Shown here one piece after another: positions 1-13,345 of a stretch of DNA of 64,000 nt (positions are counted from its first letter, which is position 1; each line of letters begins with the position of its first letter). The translations under genes were made by a program, and so were the position numbers. Below the pieces are notes generated by a model, which was not told the DNA's origin, did not search any database, and saw nothing but the letters and a program-made list of their open reading frames with translations. Origin of the DNA: Gyromitra esculenta (taxonomy: Eukaryota > Ascomycota > Pezizomycetes > Pezizales > Discinaceae); the NCBI GenBank assembly GCA_038503075.1, contig JBCAML010000003.1, positions 2,108,001-2,172,000 on the forward strand, in the 5' to 3' direction.

Positions 1-289
1 TATATATCTTTTCCAAAATATCTAACCTGGGAGGTTCGTACCTTATCGTTTCGCTTGTAACTGTACAGAAAGGGAAAGCATGTGACCCGGTTAGAGGTCT
101 ATCTCGTTAGCCCAAAGTAAGTGTGAGGCATGCATGTCTCGGTTATGCGCGGCCCCGCAATTCCACTAACATGGCGAGCCTCACTTATTATCTGTTAAAA
201 GCTCCAGCTCTCGGCCGCTTTGGATATACATCTCATCACTCAATTTTAGTTCTGAATTCCAATTCTCCACATCATCCACCCTGTCCATC
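1..289. other. upstream region of the ThDP-enzyme gene
   Basis: No coding sequence is seen. The stretch presumably holds the promoter and 5' leader of the gene that starts at 290. No TATA box or other motif stands out. Confidence 0.4.
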
Positions 290-2472
290 ATGTAAGCACT
301 GATTGAACTCGAGTAACTCATATCTATGTGCCATGCTCACTAGGAACTAGGTACACTGCTTCGTTTGCTTTCTTTGAAGCCCTGTGGGAGGCTGGGGTGA
401 CCCATTGTTTTGTCAATTTGGGCTCTGATCATCCAAGTGAGCTGAACTGTGAACGTCCTGAACGGTTTGGAATCTTATTGTGGATGCTTGTTAGGTATCT
501 TGGAAGCTATGATCAAAGGCCAAAGGGAAACCCCGGACAAATTTCCTAAGATTATTACCTGTCCGAATGAGGTAAAGCCTTCAAACCGTCTCCTTTGAGC
601 TTCGATCGTTCTTTCTTGAGCTTCAGCTACCCTAACAGAGAAATCGTGGTAGATGGTTGCTCTTTCCGCAGCTCATGGCTTTGCTCAAGTTACTGGTCGC
701 CCTCAAGCTGTCATTGTCCACGTAGATGTTGGAACACAAGGTATTACTCCATTGAGGAGTTGCAATTATATTGTCTCCATGCTTATCGTGTAGGGCTTGG
801 TGCTGCTGTTCATAATGCTTCTTGTGGCCGTATCCCCGTCTTGATTTTTGCTGGCCTATCTCCTTTCACCCAAGAAGGCGAGATGCGTGGAAGCCGTACA
901 GAATTCATCCACTATATCCAGGACGTACCAGACCAACGAGCTATCGTTGCTCAATACTGCCGCTATACAGCCGAGATAAAAACCGGAAAGAATATCAAGC
1001 AGATGATCAATCGTGCACTTTCGTTCGCAATGTCCGACCCTAAGGGTCCTGTGTATCTTACTGCTGCCCGGGAGGTGCTCGAGGAAGATATAGAACCATA
1101 CTATCTTGATCAGAGCGTTTGGGATCCTATTGGCCCTTCTGCTTTGCCTGAAGACGCGGTAGAAAGGATTGCGGAAGCTTTCTTGGGAGCAAAGGAACCA
1201 TTGATTTTAACAGGATATGCAGGACGTAACCAGGAAGCTACTAGAGAGCTTGTGAGGCTATGTGATGGTTTAGCAGGGGTAAGGGTTTTCGATACACTTG
1301 GAAGCGATATGTGCTTTCCGGCGGATCATCCATCGTCCGGTGGGCTTGCATACGGTGTCCATGAAAGAATCGAGACAGCCGATGTGATCTTGGTCATTGA
1401 CTGCGATGTTCCTTGGATCCCTACACAGTATGGTCTCCAGCAACTTTGGTTATTTCACTTTCATCTTGTTGACATTCGATTGATAGATGCAAACCTTCTC
1501 CCACAGCAAAGATCTACCATATTGATGTAGATCCACTGAAGCAGCAGATGCCGGTCTTCTACATTTCCGCAAGTGCACGGTATAGAGCAGATGCTTTGAC
1601 AGCATTGAAGCAGATCAATTCTCGTATTGCAAACTCACCAAAGCTGCAACAGATTGATGCAGCGTCTCGCCTGAAGATACTTCAGACCGAACATAAACAG
1701 CGAATGGACGGACTCGAAGAATTAGCAAAACCAAGAGACGATGGGATGGTGACGGCAGCCTTTTTAACGAAGCGTCTTAAGGATATTATGCCGAAAGATG
1801 CTGTGGTAATGCTGGAAGCGGTAACGCAAACCGTGGCCGTCGCAAACCAGCTACATTCCTCAGAGCCAGGCAGCATCTTCGGCTCCGGTGCGGGTGGACG
1901 TAAGCTACTCTTCATCTTCACATTGAACCTAGCTTAAAGTAGCTAACTTGCTTACCAAAGTCGGATGGTTCGGAGGTGCTGCGCTCGGGGCAAAGTTAGG
2001 TCTTGACAACAGCAAATCGGGCTCCGGCAGATTTGTTGCCGCAATTGTTGGCGATGGGACATTCCTATTTGCTGTCCCAGCATCAGTATATTGGATTTCG
2101 CGGCGCTATCGCATTCCATTCTTGACAATCGTCTTGAACAATGATGGCTGGCATGCACCGCTGCGATCTGCAAAGCTCGTGCATCCCGACGGATATGCGG
2201 CCAGCGCGACGAACGAGGAATTGAATATTTCTTTTAGGCCATCACCAGATTATGTACGTCCTGTCCTCTTTCCCACTCATCTTAGAATATTATAGAGAGG
2301 ATGTAAGGGCTTACAGGAATCTTAGGCTGGGATTGCGAAAGCAGCGGCTGGTGGGCAGGTTTGGGCGGGGACGGCGCATAACATTGAAGAGGTGGAGAAG
2401 TTGTTGGTTGAGGCAGTTGATGTAGTGAAAGGTGGGATGAGTGCTGTACTGGATGTCCACATTGTACAGTAG
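290..2472 (+). CDS. thiamine-diphosphate-dependent enzyme, acetolactate-synthase-like family
   Basis: Eight exons: 290-291, 351-436, 495-571, 653-740, 794-1427, 1487-1899, 1961-2253, 2326-2472 (1740 nt, 579 aa). The fold is that of ThDP enzymes related to acetolactate synthase. It has an N-terminal Pyr domain with the activating Glu at about residue 55 in CPNEMVALSAAHG, a central domain (residues about 190-330), and a C-terminal PP domain with the GDG cofactor motif at residues 464-466 and the paired Asn about 28 residues later (IVLNNDGW). The start codon is split: AT at 290-291 and G at 351 give M-Y-T-A-S. The open frame upstream offers only GTG, so the split ATG is the best start. The substrate is unknown; fungal proteins of this type are distinct from the mitochondrial Ilv2. 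There is no clear targeting peptide. A MITE lies 36 bp past the stop. Family call firm, function open. Confidence 0.88.
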
Positions 2473-2508
2473 ATTAGAGGCCGGCAGCCAGCACTAGAGA
2501 GGTATGTA

Positions 2509-2793
2509 CTCGCTAAAAAAAAAGTCTTACCTCAGAATACAATATGAGTACATTGTACAATAAGTGGGGCTACATTAACGAACCCCGCAACCACCAGTAC
2601 ATATTACATTCATTATTAAAAGGGAACAAATAAACAAGCATCCTCACTCTAATCTGTAGTTCATATTTTTTTGGTTGATTAGTCATATTGGCATGAATAG
2701 TCGAGTTGTGTGATGGCTCGCTGGTGAGGGTTTTTGGTGAGGTTCTGTGTACTGAGCGAGTACCCTGAGGCAAGACTATTTTTTTTTAGCGAG
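2509..2793. repeat. TA-flanked MITE with about 27-bp terminal inverted repeats
   Basis: The left end at 2509 begins CTCGCTAAAAAAAAAGTCTT and the right end at 2793 is its inverse with a 2-base indel (GACTATTTTTTTTTAGCGAG). Both sides carry TA (2507-2508 and 2794-2795), the expected target duplication of Tc1/mariner-type insertions. The length is 285 bp and there is no coding capacity. It lies in the short space between the convergent ThDP-enzyme and slm1 genes, so it may sit in the 3' UTR of either. Confidence 0.75.
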
Positions 2794-2795
2794 TA

Positions 2796-3282
2796 GATAG
2801 GTAAGTACGGGTATCGAATGGCTTAGGTAGCAGTTATCTGGCTGATTTTATTTGCAAGAGGAATACATAGTAAATATCCGATGCTTGGGGCTACGTTTAT
2901 TCATCGATATTGATTTAAGTGTACTGTGTATTGTTGACGTTTTATCTCCATCGTAAAATATCACTCATGACATTTTTCACGTGTTAGAAATATTATACCT
3001 CCTGATATATAGCTCGGTGTGGCTATTCGCTGTAGTTTATATGCTTCCCTATGCTAGTTGATTTGTAGGCTTTGGATTGCTACGCTATATATGAAAGGTT
3101 TGGAATGAACAATACAAAGTAAATTTTTCATTAGGTATCACATGTATCACTAAGTACGCTCCACTCCCATGACCCACAAACCAAAGAAACTCTGCTCCAG
3201 AACATCGTGTATCCCAAATAAATTACCAGATACAGCTAACCGAAATGCCGCAGAAGTAACGCGTAATTAACTGAGATAACAA
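2796..3282. other. AT-rich convergent intergenic space
   Basis: The stretch holds the 3' ends of two convergent genes. No coding sequence is seen. Confidence 0.4.
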
Positions 3283-5190
3283 TTAAACTTTCGTAGCTAC
3301 GGGCGCGATTGGTACCGCAGCAACAGCAGAACTGGATCCATTCGTAACTGGTGCAGTTGCTGGCGCCTCATTAGCAGCTGGCAGTGTTCCCTCGCCGGAA
3401 GCCTTCGGGGCAGTGACACCCGATTCTTGTGTGCTGCTGCGAGAATATGTTGGTGGTGGCAAACCAGTCATTTCAGAGTTACCGTTGGTCGGGGTTATAG
3501 GGCTGGTGATGGGTGTTTCATTGGTTGTCAGACCGGCACACTTTGAGATGGCTTCATGCCATTTTGCACCCTCAGCGTGTGAATTCGCTTTGAAAGCAAA
3601 GTCATGCTTTGTGAATCCCTGTTTAATAAAAATGGCTATAAGCATAGGCGCCTTCATAGTTGAAAGTAGTAGCCATTTTACCTTCAAAGCACCCCCGGAC
3701 TCTTTTCCAGAGATTATGAATTTGCCATCGGGTGCTTGAGAAAGGGCCCCAATAGCACAGTCAGGCAAGTATAGACTTGTCTCTGGCGTTGGATCTCTAG
3801 AGAAATTCTTTTTAAGATCGCTATATCAGTATTTATCTATGGTAAACCTTAGAGTAGATGGGCATAAAGTTTTATCAATATTAAATCAAGTACTCACGTC
3901 GTTATCTTTAAATTCGTGTAGATATTTGCTTGGGGTGACAACGTAGTATCCAGCGCTATAGCTCCTCATGATCTTACCCTTCCTCTGCAAGGTACCTTCC
4001 ATGAGCGACTCAGTGCTCTTGTGGTTTTGATTCGGAAATTGTATTTGATCCACAGATCGGGCTGGAGCACTTGGGTTAATGAGAGTATCAGCGTTCCTCT
4101 TTAGGAAGCCGTTCCACTCGAAATCAAGCGGCACACGCTGAGTAGCCCCTGTAAAAGAACCTTTTAGTCCCCGCCACTGATTATTATAGCTGGATAAATG
4201 ATGGCAAAGCAACATACCAACGATATCACCATATAGGGCTTTCTCTCGGTCGGCCTGAGCACCAACATGTTGATAGAACTGGGCCATGGCTTGCTGGATC
4301 GTCTGCAAGATGTGAGCCTCGAACTGCTGCATCTGGTTCTGCACATTGAGCATCTCCTGTCGATTATTATTCTCTTCAATGACCTGTTTCTGTAGTCTAT
4401 GCAGAACACCCCTCTTAAGGACATACGGGTCATTCTCCGGCTTCGGTTTGCCTCCCGCGGTATGGCTGTGCGTTCCAGGAACGTGTATGTGAATACCACC
4501 ACTGCTGTGGTGCATGGGTGAACCGATTGAGTCGAATGAGGAGGAGTTTTGTCCTAGAAGCTCAATATGGTTTTGGGTGTGATTTCGTGCTTTATGAACG
4601 GCCTTGGCACCCTTATCTGCAGCGGCACGCACAAATTTGGTCCTATCTTTTATTTCCTGGTGAAGGCGTTCTAGAATTGGGATGACGGTGGATTTAAGCG
4701 CCTTTTCGGTCTCGACATGAGAATGGGATATGGCCTGGGTGTTTGTGCGGATGTTTTCGAATAAGCTGGCGATACCACCAACTTCTTGGTCTGTGCTCAG
4801 AGTTCTAGCTAAGCCCCAGATGGCCTCTTGTCTGTTCGGAAGGAGTGAAGAGGAGTATAATTACCAAAGTGATTTCCCTGCTTTAGTGGCTCAGAAACTG
4901 TCTAATGAAGAATTAGCACAACTGCCCCTTTTCTTGTATTTGATAAAACAACTTACCTTCAAGACTTTCTCGTACTCCTTTGCAAGGTCTTTGTGTACTC
5001 TCTCTGTCGACGTGACGTATGCTTCTAGATATCCGACGGCATGCTTCCACGCCTGCAGTCTCTCGACCAAGAGGCCACCGATGTCGCCCTTCTCAACTGG
5101 AATGGCATCCCCCGAAGCTGTTGAGCTGATGGTATCGGTACGGAGGGGTTCCTCGGGCACGACCGGCTCTTTTTCTTTTCTACCTAACAT
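3283..5190 (-). CDS. slm1: Slm1-like PH/BAR phosphoinositide-binding protein
   Basis: Five exons on the minus strand: 5190-4957, 4824-4218, 4148-3898, 3807-3682, 3618-3283 (1554 nt, 517 aa). Yeast Slm1/Slm2 bind PtdIns(4,5)P2 and TORC2 at eisosome-associated plasma-membrane domains and signal actin and stress responses. The N-terminal half is an F-BAR-like helical region (GGIASLFENIRTNTQ, then ALKSTVIPILERLHQEIKD) with the motif NDPYVLKRGVLHRLQKQVIE. The PH domain runs from about residue 330 to 440 (EGTLQRKGKIMRSYSAGYYV, then PSKYLHEFKDND, then FSRDPTPETSLYLPD). The C-terminal tail is rich in Thr, Pro and Ala. The fourth intron (3619-3681) is 63 nt with no in-frame stop, so reading through adds 21 residues inside the PH domain. 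The first intron's acceptor (4825) was chosen to keep phase and is the least certain junction. Confidence 0.88.
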
Positions 5191-8100
5191 TATTGTGTAT
5201 GGATTGGTTGCACGTAACGTAGAGATGTGATGAGAGTGATTTGTGTATTAACTGCTGTTCAGGGTCAGGAAGGTATTTATAGGATTGAATTGTGTTAGCT
5301 ATGCAAGACCGAAGGGGTCCTATGGGGGAATATATTGCACCCAGGGCGCCAAGCCATGTACAAACCAGGGCAGGCCCAGGGGGCCGTCATCCATGTTGGA
5401 TATCGTTCTCGCCTATCGTCGCTTGCAGCCCTGGACCCTTATGGCTGACGTCATTCCGACGATCTCCTCGAATGACGCTTTCGGTGACGAGGAGGCTTAT
5501 TCGAACAACCTCTGTCGGAGGAGTGAATTCAAGCTATTGGAGGACGGGCATGATCTAAAACTCCGTTGTATGCGATTGTGTCACTAACTCATCACTCGAC
5601 CAGACAGGAAACGGGATTTCCCGATGATGGAAACAGGGAGAGATAAATGATACAGATTTTCAGGTTGGATTGTGGAATCCTCTGGGCCAAATACTAACCC
5701 ATTTGTTCTCGTGAATTTATCTTAGCCACCGTTGAGCAATAGATGGACGGGACTAGGAATCGCTTCCAATACTATACTACTGATGCCAGGGTAAGTCTGT
5801 GGGTAGGTGGTGGTGCACTCTTTTCTCGGGGCCCCAAGCTGACTTCATCTTTTTGCCAATTAATTTACCTTATCTAATACATAGCATTCTTAACCCGTTA
5901 AGCGTTTCTATCAGGCCTCTTATGGGAAGAAGAAATGGAAATATTTCACTCGCACGGCGACCTATCGCCAGACTTATCCATACACCCGTAGTACAAACAG
6001 CTCAGTGTCACCAAGTGATATATTCTATGAAGAGAAGAGTCTCGATAATGCTCCTCCGGTAAACTAAACGGTCGCCGCTATCTTAGTTATGATGGTTATG
6101 ATGACCAGTGGAGGAGGATGGGGTATAACGAAGCTTTTTGCTTGTCCGGGTTTTTGGGGTCGAGTTTGGCAAAAGAAACCTATGTCGGTATACCCCCGCC
6201 CACCAAATTCCCAATAAGTTTGTGCTGATGGACTGGCTGCGGACAGGAGTAAGTTGAAAAGTTGTATGGAATGTCAAAGACGTATGCATACGAGATCACT
6301 CAGTCCATTTTTTTAGGATTTAGCTTCCTATTCCGTATCACCATATAGAGAACTTTTAGTGGTCTGGAATTTGGATTTGGCGTCCAAGGGGTAATACCAC
6401 AAAAACCACAGAAAATCACTCGGCCTTTCCTCCACCCCTTTTTTTGGGAAGTTTCTCTTATCCTAGGGAAGCACTTAAGGTCCTAGTTACTCCTAGCGTC
6501 GGCTACCTCGAGTGCTCAGCTTTTAGATCAATTTGACACTGATGATTTTTGATTTAGCTCCATCCGATTCTGTAACCTATCCTGTGACGTTTAGGATGCT
6601 AATAGGGCTATTTACATACTATGGGCTAAGATATTGTAGCTTCTCGTTGTCTCATAGGCTGTTCTAGCGATACGCCGCTGCAGACAGTAGAAGATGATAA
6701 CGAATTTAACTTTTAAGTACATGCGTTCGCCAACAGTCTGCGCACGCTCAGACATTTTTGGAATTCGGAATTTGGAGTACCGAAAATTGGTATGATACAG
6801 CCTTGAAAATCACCCCTAGAAATAACTGTCCTCGCTTGCTTCCCGAAATACGTATGTCTTTTCTTCTATCTAAGACTAGCCAAACGGTTTATGAATCGCG
6901 AATTTCTGCAGACTGTAATTACAAGTGAACAAGTCAGCGGTAAATTAGCAAAGACGAATATCCTAGGCGACCAGAGAAGGTGAGGATAGATTTGTGATCT
7001 TCAGAGTTTGGGGAAACTATTTATGTTCATTGTCTCTAGAGTGTGGAAATTTTTATTGATACGCATAACAGGAATTTCGTGTTCTCGCTAATCCTTTGGG
7101 ATCGACTTATAGTCCCACACCACATAGTGTAGTGCCGCCTTTGTATAAAATACCTATCATACACCTTCGACTCCAAAGACTATTTCAACTTTAGTCTCAG
7201 AGCCCCCTCAAGGGGCTTTCCAGGTCTGGCATACCGATAAGGGCGAGGCATTTCCGTACTGCTATTTAAGGTAATGGTCCCTTCATTGTTGGGAGACTTT
7301 ATGACATAAATACCTGATGTGGACCCCCCGGAAACTGCTCCACCCAAAGCAGCTTATTTATTATTATTTATTATTTCATTCAGCACATTCCACCCAAAGC
7401 GGTTTAGGACCCATAGCCAAACTATCCCAAGTGGGAGAAATTACTGATATATGGCTTAAGAGCTCTAAGTCTAGGGAGCAATGTTTGGCTTGAAATAATT
7501 TAACCCGGAAATGATTTCTGTGAAGTAGAATTGATAAACCCATTCTTTATGGATTAACCCTGTGTGTAGGCAGAACGGCATTCGCTTGCTGCTTTTATTA
7601 GGGGGGAAGCCCTTATTGGGTCAAGAACAGCTTACTATGAGGGAATAGGAGCCTGCGGGGTTGGTCTAGATCCCGACAGTTTGATGTTGTGAAATCTCTG
7701 CAAAGCCCCTTTTTGAATATAGGGCTGACATTGTATTGGCTAAAACAAGCGATTGGTTATTTATCTTCAAATTAAGGTCCGTCACTCATTTGGTGGAATA
7801 TAGAAAGCGAAAGCTAAACGCTTCAGGTTTCACCCTCCAAACGATGTACTTCATAGACCATCACTCGGAATTGCTAAATCGTACCGAGGGAGGAGATTAG
7901 GCCAGCATAAGCGTCATTCATCTGATTATAGTGCTCTCATGTCAATTCTGGCTATATTTCAACTTTTGCAGAGGCAGTGCCCGCCGAGCAATCCTCTAAT
8001 AAGCAAGGAAGAAATCTGAAACTTAACTTAGAAATGAACTGAGCTGGGTTAGCAGGGTGTTGTTCACGGCAGCCCACAGCGGTCCGTTGCGCTCGGTAGT

Positions 8101-9182
8101 TATATGTTATGAACTCGAAACTACTGCTAATTGGCAAGTTTAACCAGTTATTCGACTTGGCGGGCTGTAGCCGGATATGATCTACCTATTTTCAGAGTCA
8201 GATCAAAGCCTGTGGGACTGTGGCTCGCGATCGAGCAAAACGTAAAGGATCTCGTTTGGTAGACTATCTTGGATAAATAGTATGTGAAACATACTCGTTG
8301 ATCTCTGTCAAACAGATGCCAAGAAATATCACACCAATACTGTCATTCAGAGCGGGTCTGTACTTCTTCGGGAATTATGTCCCTACTAGGAAGTCTCCGG
8401 GAATTTGCAAGTGGATCTAAGTGGTTTTTTTTAGGGGGTTTTCCCGCACAGTTACGTCCATAACTAAAATATAGATACCAGCCTAGAAACGGGAACAAGG
8501 GCGAAATCAATAGATTAACTACGTGGGAACCTGTAAAGTTTGTGATCGCCTGTCTTATTACGCTGTATATGTCCTAACCAATCACTGAATTCTGTACTAT
8601 ATATATCTATATCTACATGTATATATGATGTAATACATGGCTGTTAATGAATGTGCCCCAGGGTTTTGTTCACGCTATAACTTCTATTGTATGTGATATT
8701 CTTGTACCTATAGAAACAATGAAGCAATTATTTAACAAAAAAAAACAGGTTGTTAATGTAGAGACTAGTTTATCACAATTAGAGAGATACGGAGCACATT
8801 ATCTAGACCTGGTTGTATTACCGTTGGTGCATAAATCGACCCACCATCATAACAGCCCTATAAGGACAACAGAAAAGACGAAAACTCCAGAGGGAAAGTA
8901 AGGCCATAAGTTAGGAAATCAGGTGGAGAGTGGTTCATTTACACATTCAGTTAAGAAAAAGAGGAGGGGAATGGGGAGGAGGGTAGAGAGGAAAGAAAAT
9001 CCATGTCATCTATGCTTCTAATAACATAACCGCCAATAAAAAACCTGAACGCCGTTTCAAGAATGAAAATGTCATGACTAAAGGAAATAGGTATTCACCC
9101 AAATAGCCACTATTACGCCACTATGCCTTTGCAATCGGTGGCCACCGCAAGTCGGTATAATCTACACACCCCAACTTCCACG
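5191..9182. other. 4-kb gap with no supported gene
   Basis: The first few hundred bases upstream of 5190 must be the slm1 promoter. The rest is AT-rich with scattered short open frames that match no family I recognise. The best of these has a true ATG at 8647 and runs to 8901 (84 aa, starting MNVPQGFVHAITSIVCDILV). It has no clear partner exons, and I do not call it a gene. One TACATGTA palindrome lies at 8614. Confidence 0.4.
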
Positions 9183-11438
9183 TTATCTTCCCCTCAGCTG
9201 TAATAGCCGAATTCTCCTTTCGGCATCAGCAAGATGCCCACCAGCATTCCCAGAGCCACTATCAGCATTATGTACGTCAGTTGTGGTGAAGCTCCTTCCC
9301 CAAAGTCTCGATCTGCTTCCTTCATGGCCACTCCTTCCTGCATTCATGATAGGCATCGTATACGAAGCTGGGGGACTATGCCTAGGACTGCCCGACGTGC
9401 TCTCCGGAGCGCTCCTGCTACCGTTCTCGTACTGCGGAAGACTTGAAGTAGACCCTAGATTCTTGGTGCCTTGTCGGACAGCTGTGGTATAGGAGGGGAC
9501 CTTTGAGAGCTGATTGACATCCAAATTCTCATCTTCACCGCGCGGATCCTCAGGTGAGTGTGTCCTGGTGCTAGGCCCGCTCCCACTCCTTGTAGACCTC
9601 CCAGTCCTACTTGAAAAGTAATCGCCATGGCCATTCAACCGCGCAGCAAGCTCGTCATCCGAAAATATTCCTGCCGTAGGTGGCGATGAGAGTGCTGGAG
9701 TACCAGCAGTTGATCTATTCGCAGACCATCTTCCAGAGCTGGCATCTGGAATACGGAGTGGACTAGCTGTACCTGATATTCTACCGGAATCCACCATACC
9801 TAGTGCCATAAGGTTTTCGTGTGAATTGTTTCGAGATAGAACCGCAGGCGTGTTTGCTCCAGATGGAAGTGGGGTCTCGAAACGATCATGTGAAATACCA
9901 TCGTATAAGCGGTCGAGATAGTGGTCATCATAACGCGGAGGTGCATATGCCCCGTGAATCTCATCACTATCATTCATTGACGCACTGCTATGAATGGTGT
10001 TGTCCTCGTCCATCAGAAGGTTTGGTGATATAAACAACATGACAGGTAGCGATGCGCGAAGCTACGACGTGTTAGAGTACAACGAGACAAGTGGTGATAG
10101 AGCCGTGGGATCTTACCTCGGAAGTATGTCCGTCGGGATTATGTAACTGGACTGTGAATTTAAGTCTGTCTCAATTGTTAGTAACAAAATATGATGAGTC
10201 AGTTGTCCCCATACTTACTTATGCCTTACTTTGATTGACTCAATTTCGCAGTCTTGCACACATTTTGCTAGACTTTTTGGCAGTTCAACGCGGTCGTGCA
10301 GCTTATATCTCGCAAAATCTTCATCCTCATCACCCTCCGCTAGGTTTTCACACTCAAATGTTTGCGTCACAATGGTCTTCATGTCCGACTTATGATTTTC
10401 TTTATGCGGTATCGTAAAATTATGCAGTTCTTTCAAACTGCATGTTACCTTGCCAATAGTCAGGCCCTTTAGGAGCGGTAGAAGGACGATATCGATGGGG
10501 ATGGAGCTTCCGAAAACAATTGCTTTATTAGGGATACTGATAGAGTATTCGACTTTGTTCGGCCAGAGGTTTTCCACGGACTATAATGACGAGTTAATAT
10601 TCATAATGAGTAGGTTAAATTTTTTTAGGGAGTTACCATTGTTTGCGACAACTCTAAAGCTCCGGCATTCAAGGTTCTGACTATCCTCACGTGCTATAAT
10701 CATATAATAGTTAATATCAACTCCAACAGAGTAATTTTCGGGCGGGGGCTGTACCTTTTTTGCAACAATGTTCTGCGCGAACCTTGGTCGGTCAATTACA
10801 GCCTTCAGCCGATAGAAGACATGTGCATTCTCAAGACCTTCAATAGATTCTGGGAGATCTAAGAGCATCAAATCAGCACAACCTCTTAAACGTATAACCG
10901 AGAGCAAAGAGGGTTGCCCACCTCCAGGTATGATCACGTCAAAGTCGTACTCGTAGTTGTCTGGCTTAAGAGTTACAGCATGTTTATGATCGAACTCCAA
11001 AAACTGCCATTTCTTCTCGTACACAACCTCTTCGTGTTTAACTGTCTTCATGGTAATTCCCGTCACCGTAGACATCCTCTCCTGCCAACTAAGTTTTTCA
11101 AAAAAAAAGAGCTTCATTAGCTCTTGACATTTCTCCCTCAGTCTCAGAAGAAAGAACGTCCTGCGTACTGTAATCGTTTGATTCCAACCAATGTAAGCAT
11201 TATCGAACGCACGGGTATTGTTTCACTTAAACAGAATGCCAATCTTCCTTTGAGAAGGGCACCAGCGGATTCCGATGGGCCTCCCCGTAAGACGATAACA
11301 TCTTCATCAAGCCTATGGAACGTTACCAACAAATGTCGTTAGAATAAGTTTCGGAGCAGCACGTGCAACGGGAATGGGAACGCACCTAATATCACAATAT
11401 GGAATCGTATGGCTGTGGTTGCGGTGCAACAGAGGCAT
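9183..11438 (-). CDS. creD: arrestin-related ubiquitin-ligase adaptor CreD (Rod1/ART family)
   Basis: Eight exons: 11438-11386, 11312-11169, 11088-10922, 10858-10755, 10693-10637, 10580-10219, 10165-10117, 10061-9183 (1815 nt, 604 aa). In Aspergillus, CreD is an arrestin-like protein that interacts with the HECT ubiquitin ligase HulA; yeast Rod1/Art4 directs Rsp5 to sugar transporters. The N-terminal arrestin fold starts with IRLDEDVIVLRGG. The C-arrestin part has VENLWPNKVEYSIS, LLPLLKGLTIGKV and FTVQLHNPDGHTSEL. The C-terminal tail carries the ligase-binding PY motifs PPRY (353-356), VPSY, LPQY and PPASY, plus LDRLYDGI. All seven introns were placed by family alignment from memory and the phases close. 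Intron 3 (10859-10921, 63 nt) has no in-frame stop. creC lies 1.9 kb upstream on the same strand. The first coding exon is short (MPLLHRNHSHTIPYCDI). Confidence 0.92.
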
Positions 11439-13345
11439 TCTGAAGGACTTCTGGCGACGAGAGTGTGGAAGAGCGAGTGACTCAAAGTTGATAGACTCTC
11501 AGGTTTCAGAGAATTTTAAAAACCCAAACAGTCAACGGATTTGGTGGGGCTTTTAGACAAGAACACAAAGAGGCGGAGCGTGGAGCTGGCGATTCGCCAG
11601 GAGGAGCAGCCGGCAGATTCAGCTGGATAACCTTGTGTGAAGAATGCGTGGAAAAGGTACCGTATACACAACGGAGAATACTGTCATGGGATGAAAAGAG
11701 CAAGGCAGACGAGATGAAGTGAGAAAGCCAGCAGAATAAAATAAGCAGTGCGGGATTCTCATAAACCTCCCCCCCCCTTGCCCCTCATCCATTGACTCCC
11801 TGCAGCTATCGCTCAAGCCCTGACCACTTTCGCCGCTCTCGCCATCCCTCTATTATTTTCTACAACTTCAAACCCCCAGCCTAACACCAGCACGCAATCT
11901 TTTGCTTGTGTCCGGCCGAGCGCCCCACTAACAAAGAATCCCGGTTCCAGGCCGTCGCCCGGGCCCTAGCTCCGACCCTGGGTCGGCAACGTTGATCGCA
12001 ATAAATAGTCTATCTAGAAACACCACGTCCATCCATAAAATGGCAACCGCTTCTTACTGCCGCCCCGTACACTACAGAACACATGCCTCAAGCATTCTTC
12101 TGAACCCTCCTTCTGCTAAAACTTTCCAAGGTTATAAGGGGGCTTACCCTCCATGCGCGCGGAGCTGTAAGGCACCGCCCATCGTCGCCGCCAGGAACGC
12201 TGCATTTCGGAATAACCACCCCGAACCCATACCACATGTGTTAATTTGCTCGGTAGCATGTAAAGTATACGCGCTGTTCTCTTGTGGAGAATTCGAGAGC
12301 TCCATCGTGTGCATCCCCTCCATGTAAGTATCGTACTCTATGCTCCAATTGCAATATATATCTCAGTCTCATGTTCCACTTTGCTCTTTCAGCCTAAATC
12401 TCCCAGAAACAACAAAGAACCAGGTGGGTCCTCCCTGACTCCCGTCCGCATTACGCTTGCCTGCAATGGTCTGCCCATACCAAAAAATGACATCTTCACC
12501 CGGTCAAGTCCGTCCTGATGAAGATTTATGACCCCCACTCCCGGTATTTCTACCTTAACTATTTGGGCGTGTGCCTATCTTCAGTACACCGGAATCCAAG
12601 AGCAGTCCAATAGTTTCGCAACGTTGTGAATGTTGCACACGAGACTATTTCGAATGAGCCCCCACTTAGATCTTGCGGACTCTCGCTTTCTCCTCCCTGC
12701 GGCAGAGGCTCGCGCCACTCCCACTCAGCCAAACCGTTTGATCCGTGGTCCAGATACTATCGCCGGATCGTCCTTCTGCAGCGAGAGTGGTCCCCGAAAC
12801 TCAGCTGATGGGTGTCTGTTCTGGGCATTCATGATGATGTCTTCGTTGAACTACCTTAACAGAATTTATGAACCTCGTCGTGTCTCATATCATCTGATTT
12901 TATGAATTATCACATGGGTTTTAACCGAATCAAACCGATAGGCAACTTGTGGAACGATCGAGCTGCAGCCGTGTTTTTCTAGAAAAAGCCAACGGCGCCA
13001 AAGCGCCTTCCATACAGATAAAGATCGTTTTTCCCGATTGATTCCAACAAAAATAGAACAAAACTTAGCTGGGGGGAACAACACACTGAGAAAGAGAAAG
13101 ATGAAAAAAGGTAACAAGGAAAAATAACATAAAAGAGGCGGATCCGAAATCAACTCCCGGCTGCCGAAAGAGTCACTTCGCTGCTGTTATCTCCTTTAAT
13201 GTGCGGTCTGTTCCAAGTCTTCAAGTGACCTGCGTGTTTTGCGTAAGAAATTTTATCGCGCAAAAAATTAGCCTTTCAAGGAACTCATGTCTTGTTGAAA
13301 ACAAGAAAAATGGCTAGCGCCCAAGTTCGGAGCCAAGCTACTGGG
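11439..13345. other. intergenic space between creC 3' end and creD promoter
   Basis: The stretch holds the downstream region of creC and the creD promoter. Open frames at 11992-12518 and 12626-12905 are unrelated to any family I know and have no conserved features. A pyrimidine-rich tract at about 11768-11790 could belong to the creD promoter. Confidence 0.4.

Noticed and set aside
5285..5587. Overlapping 88- and 100-codon frames upstream of slm1
   Set aside because: They overlap in two frames, lack any motif and lie in the slm1 promoter region.
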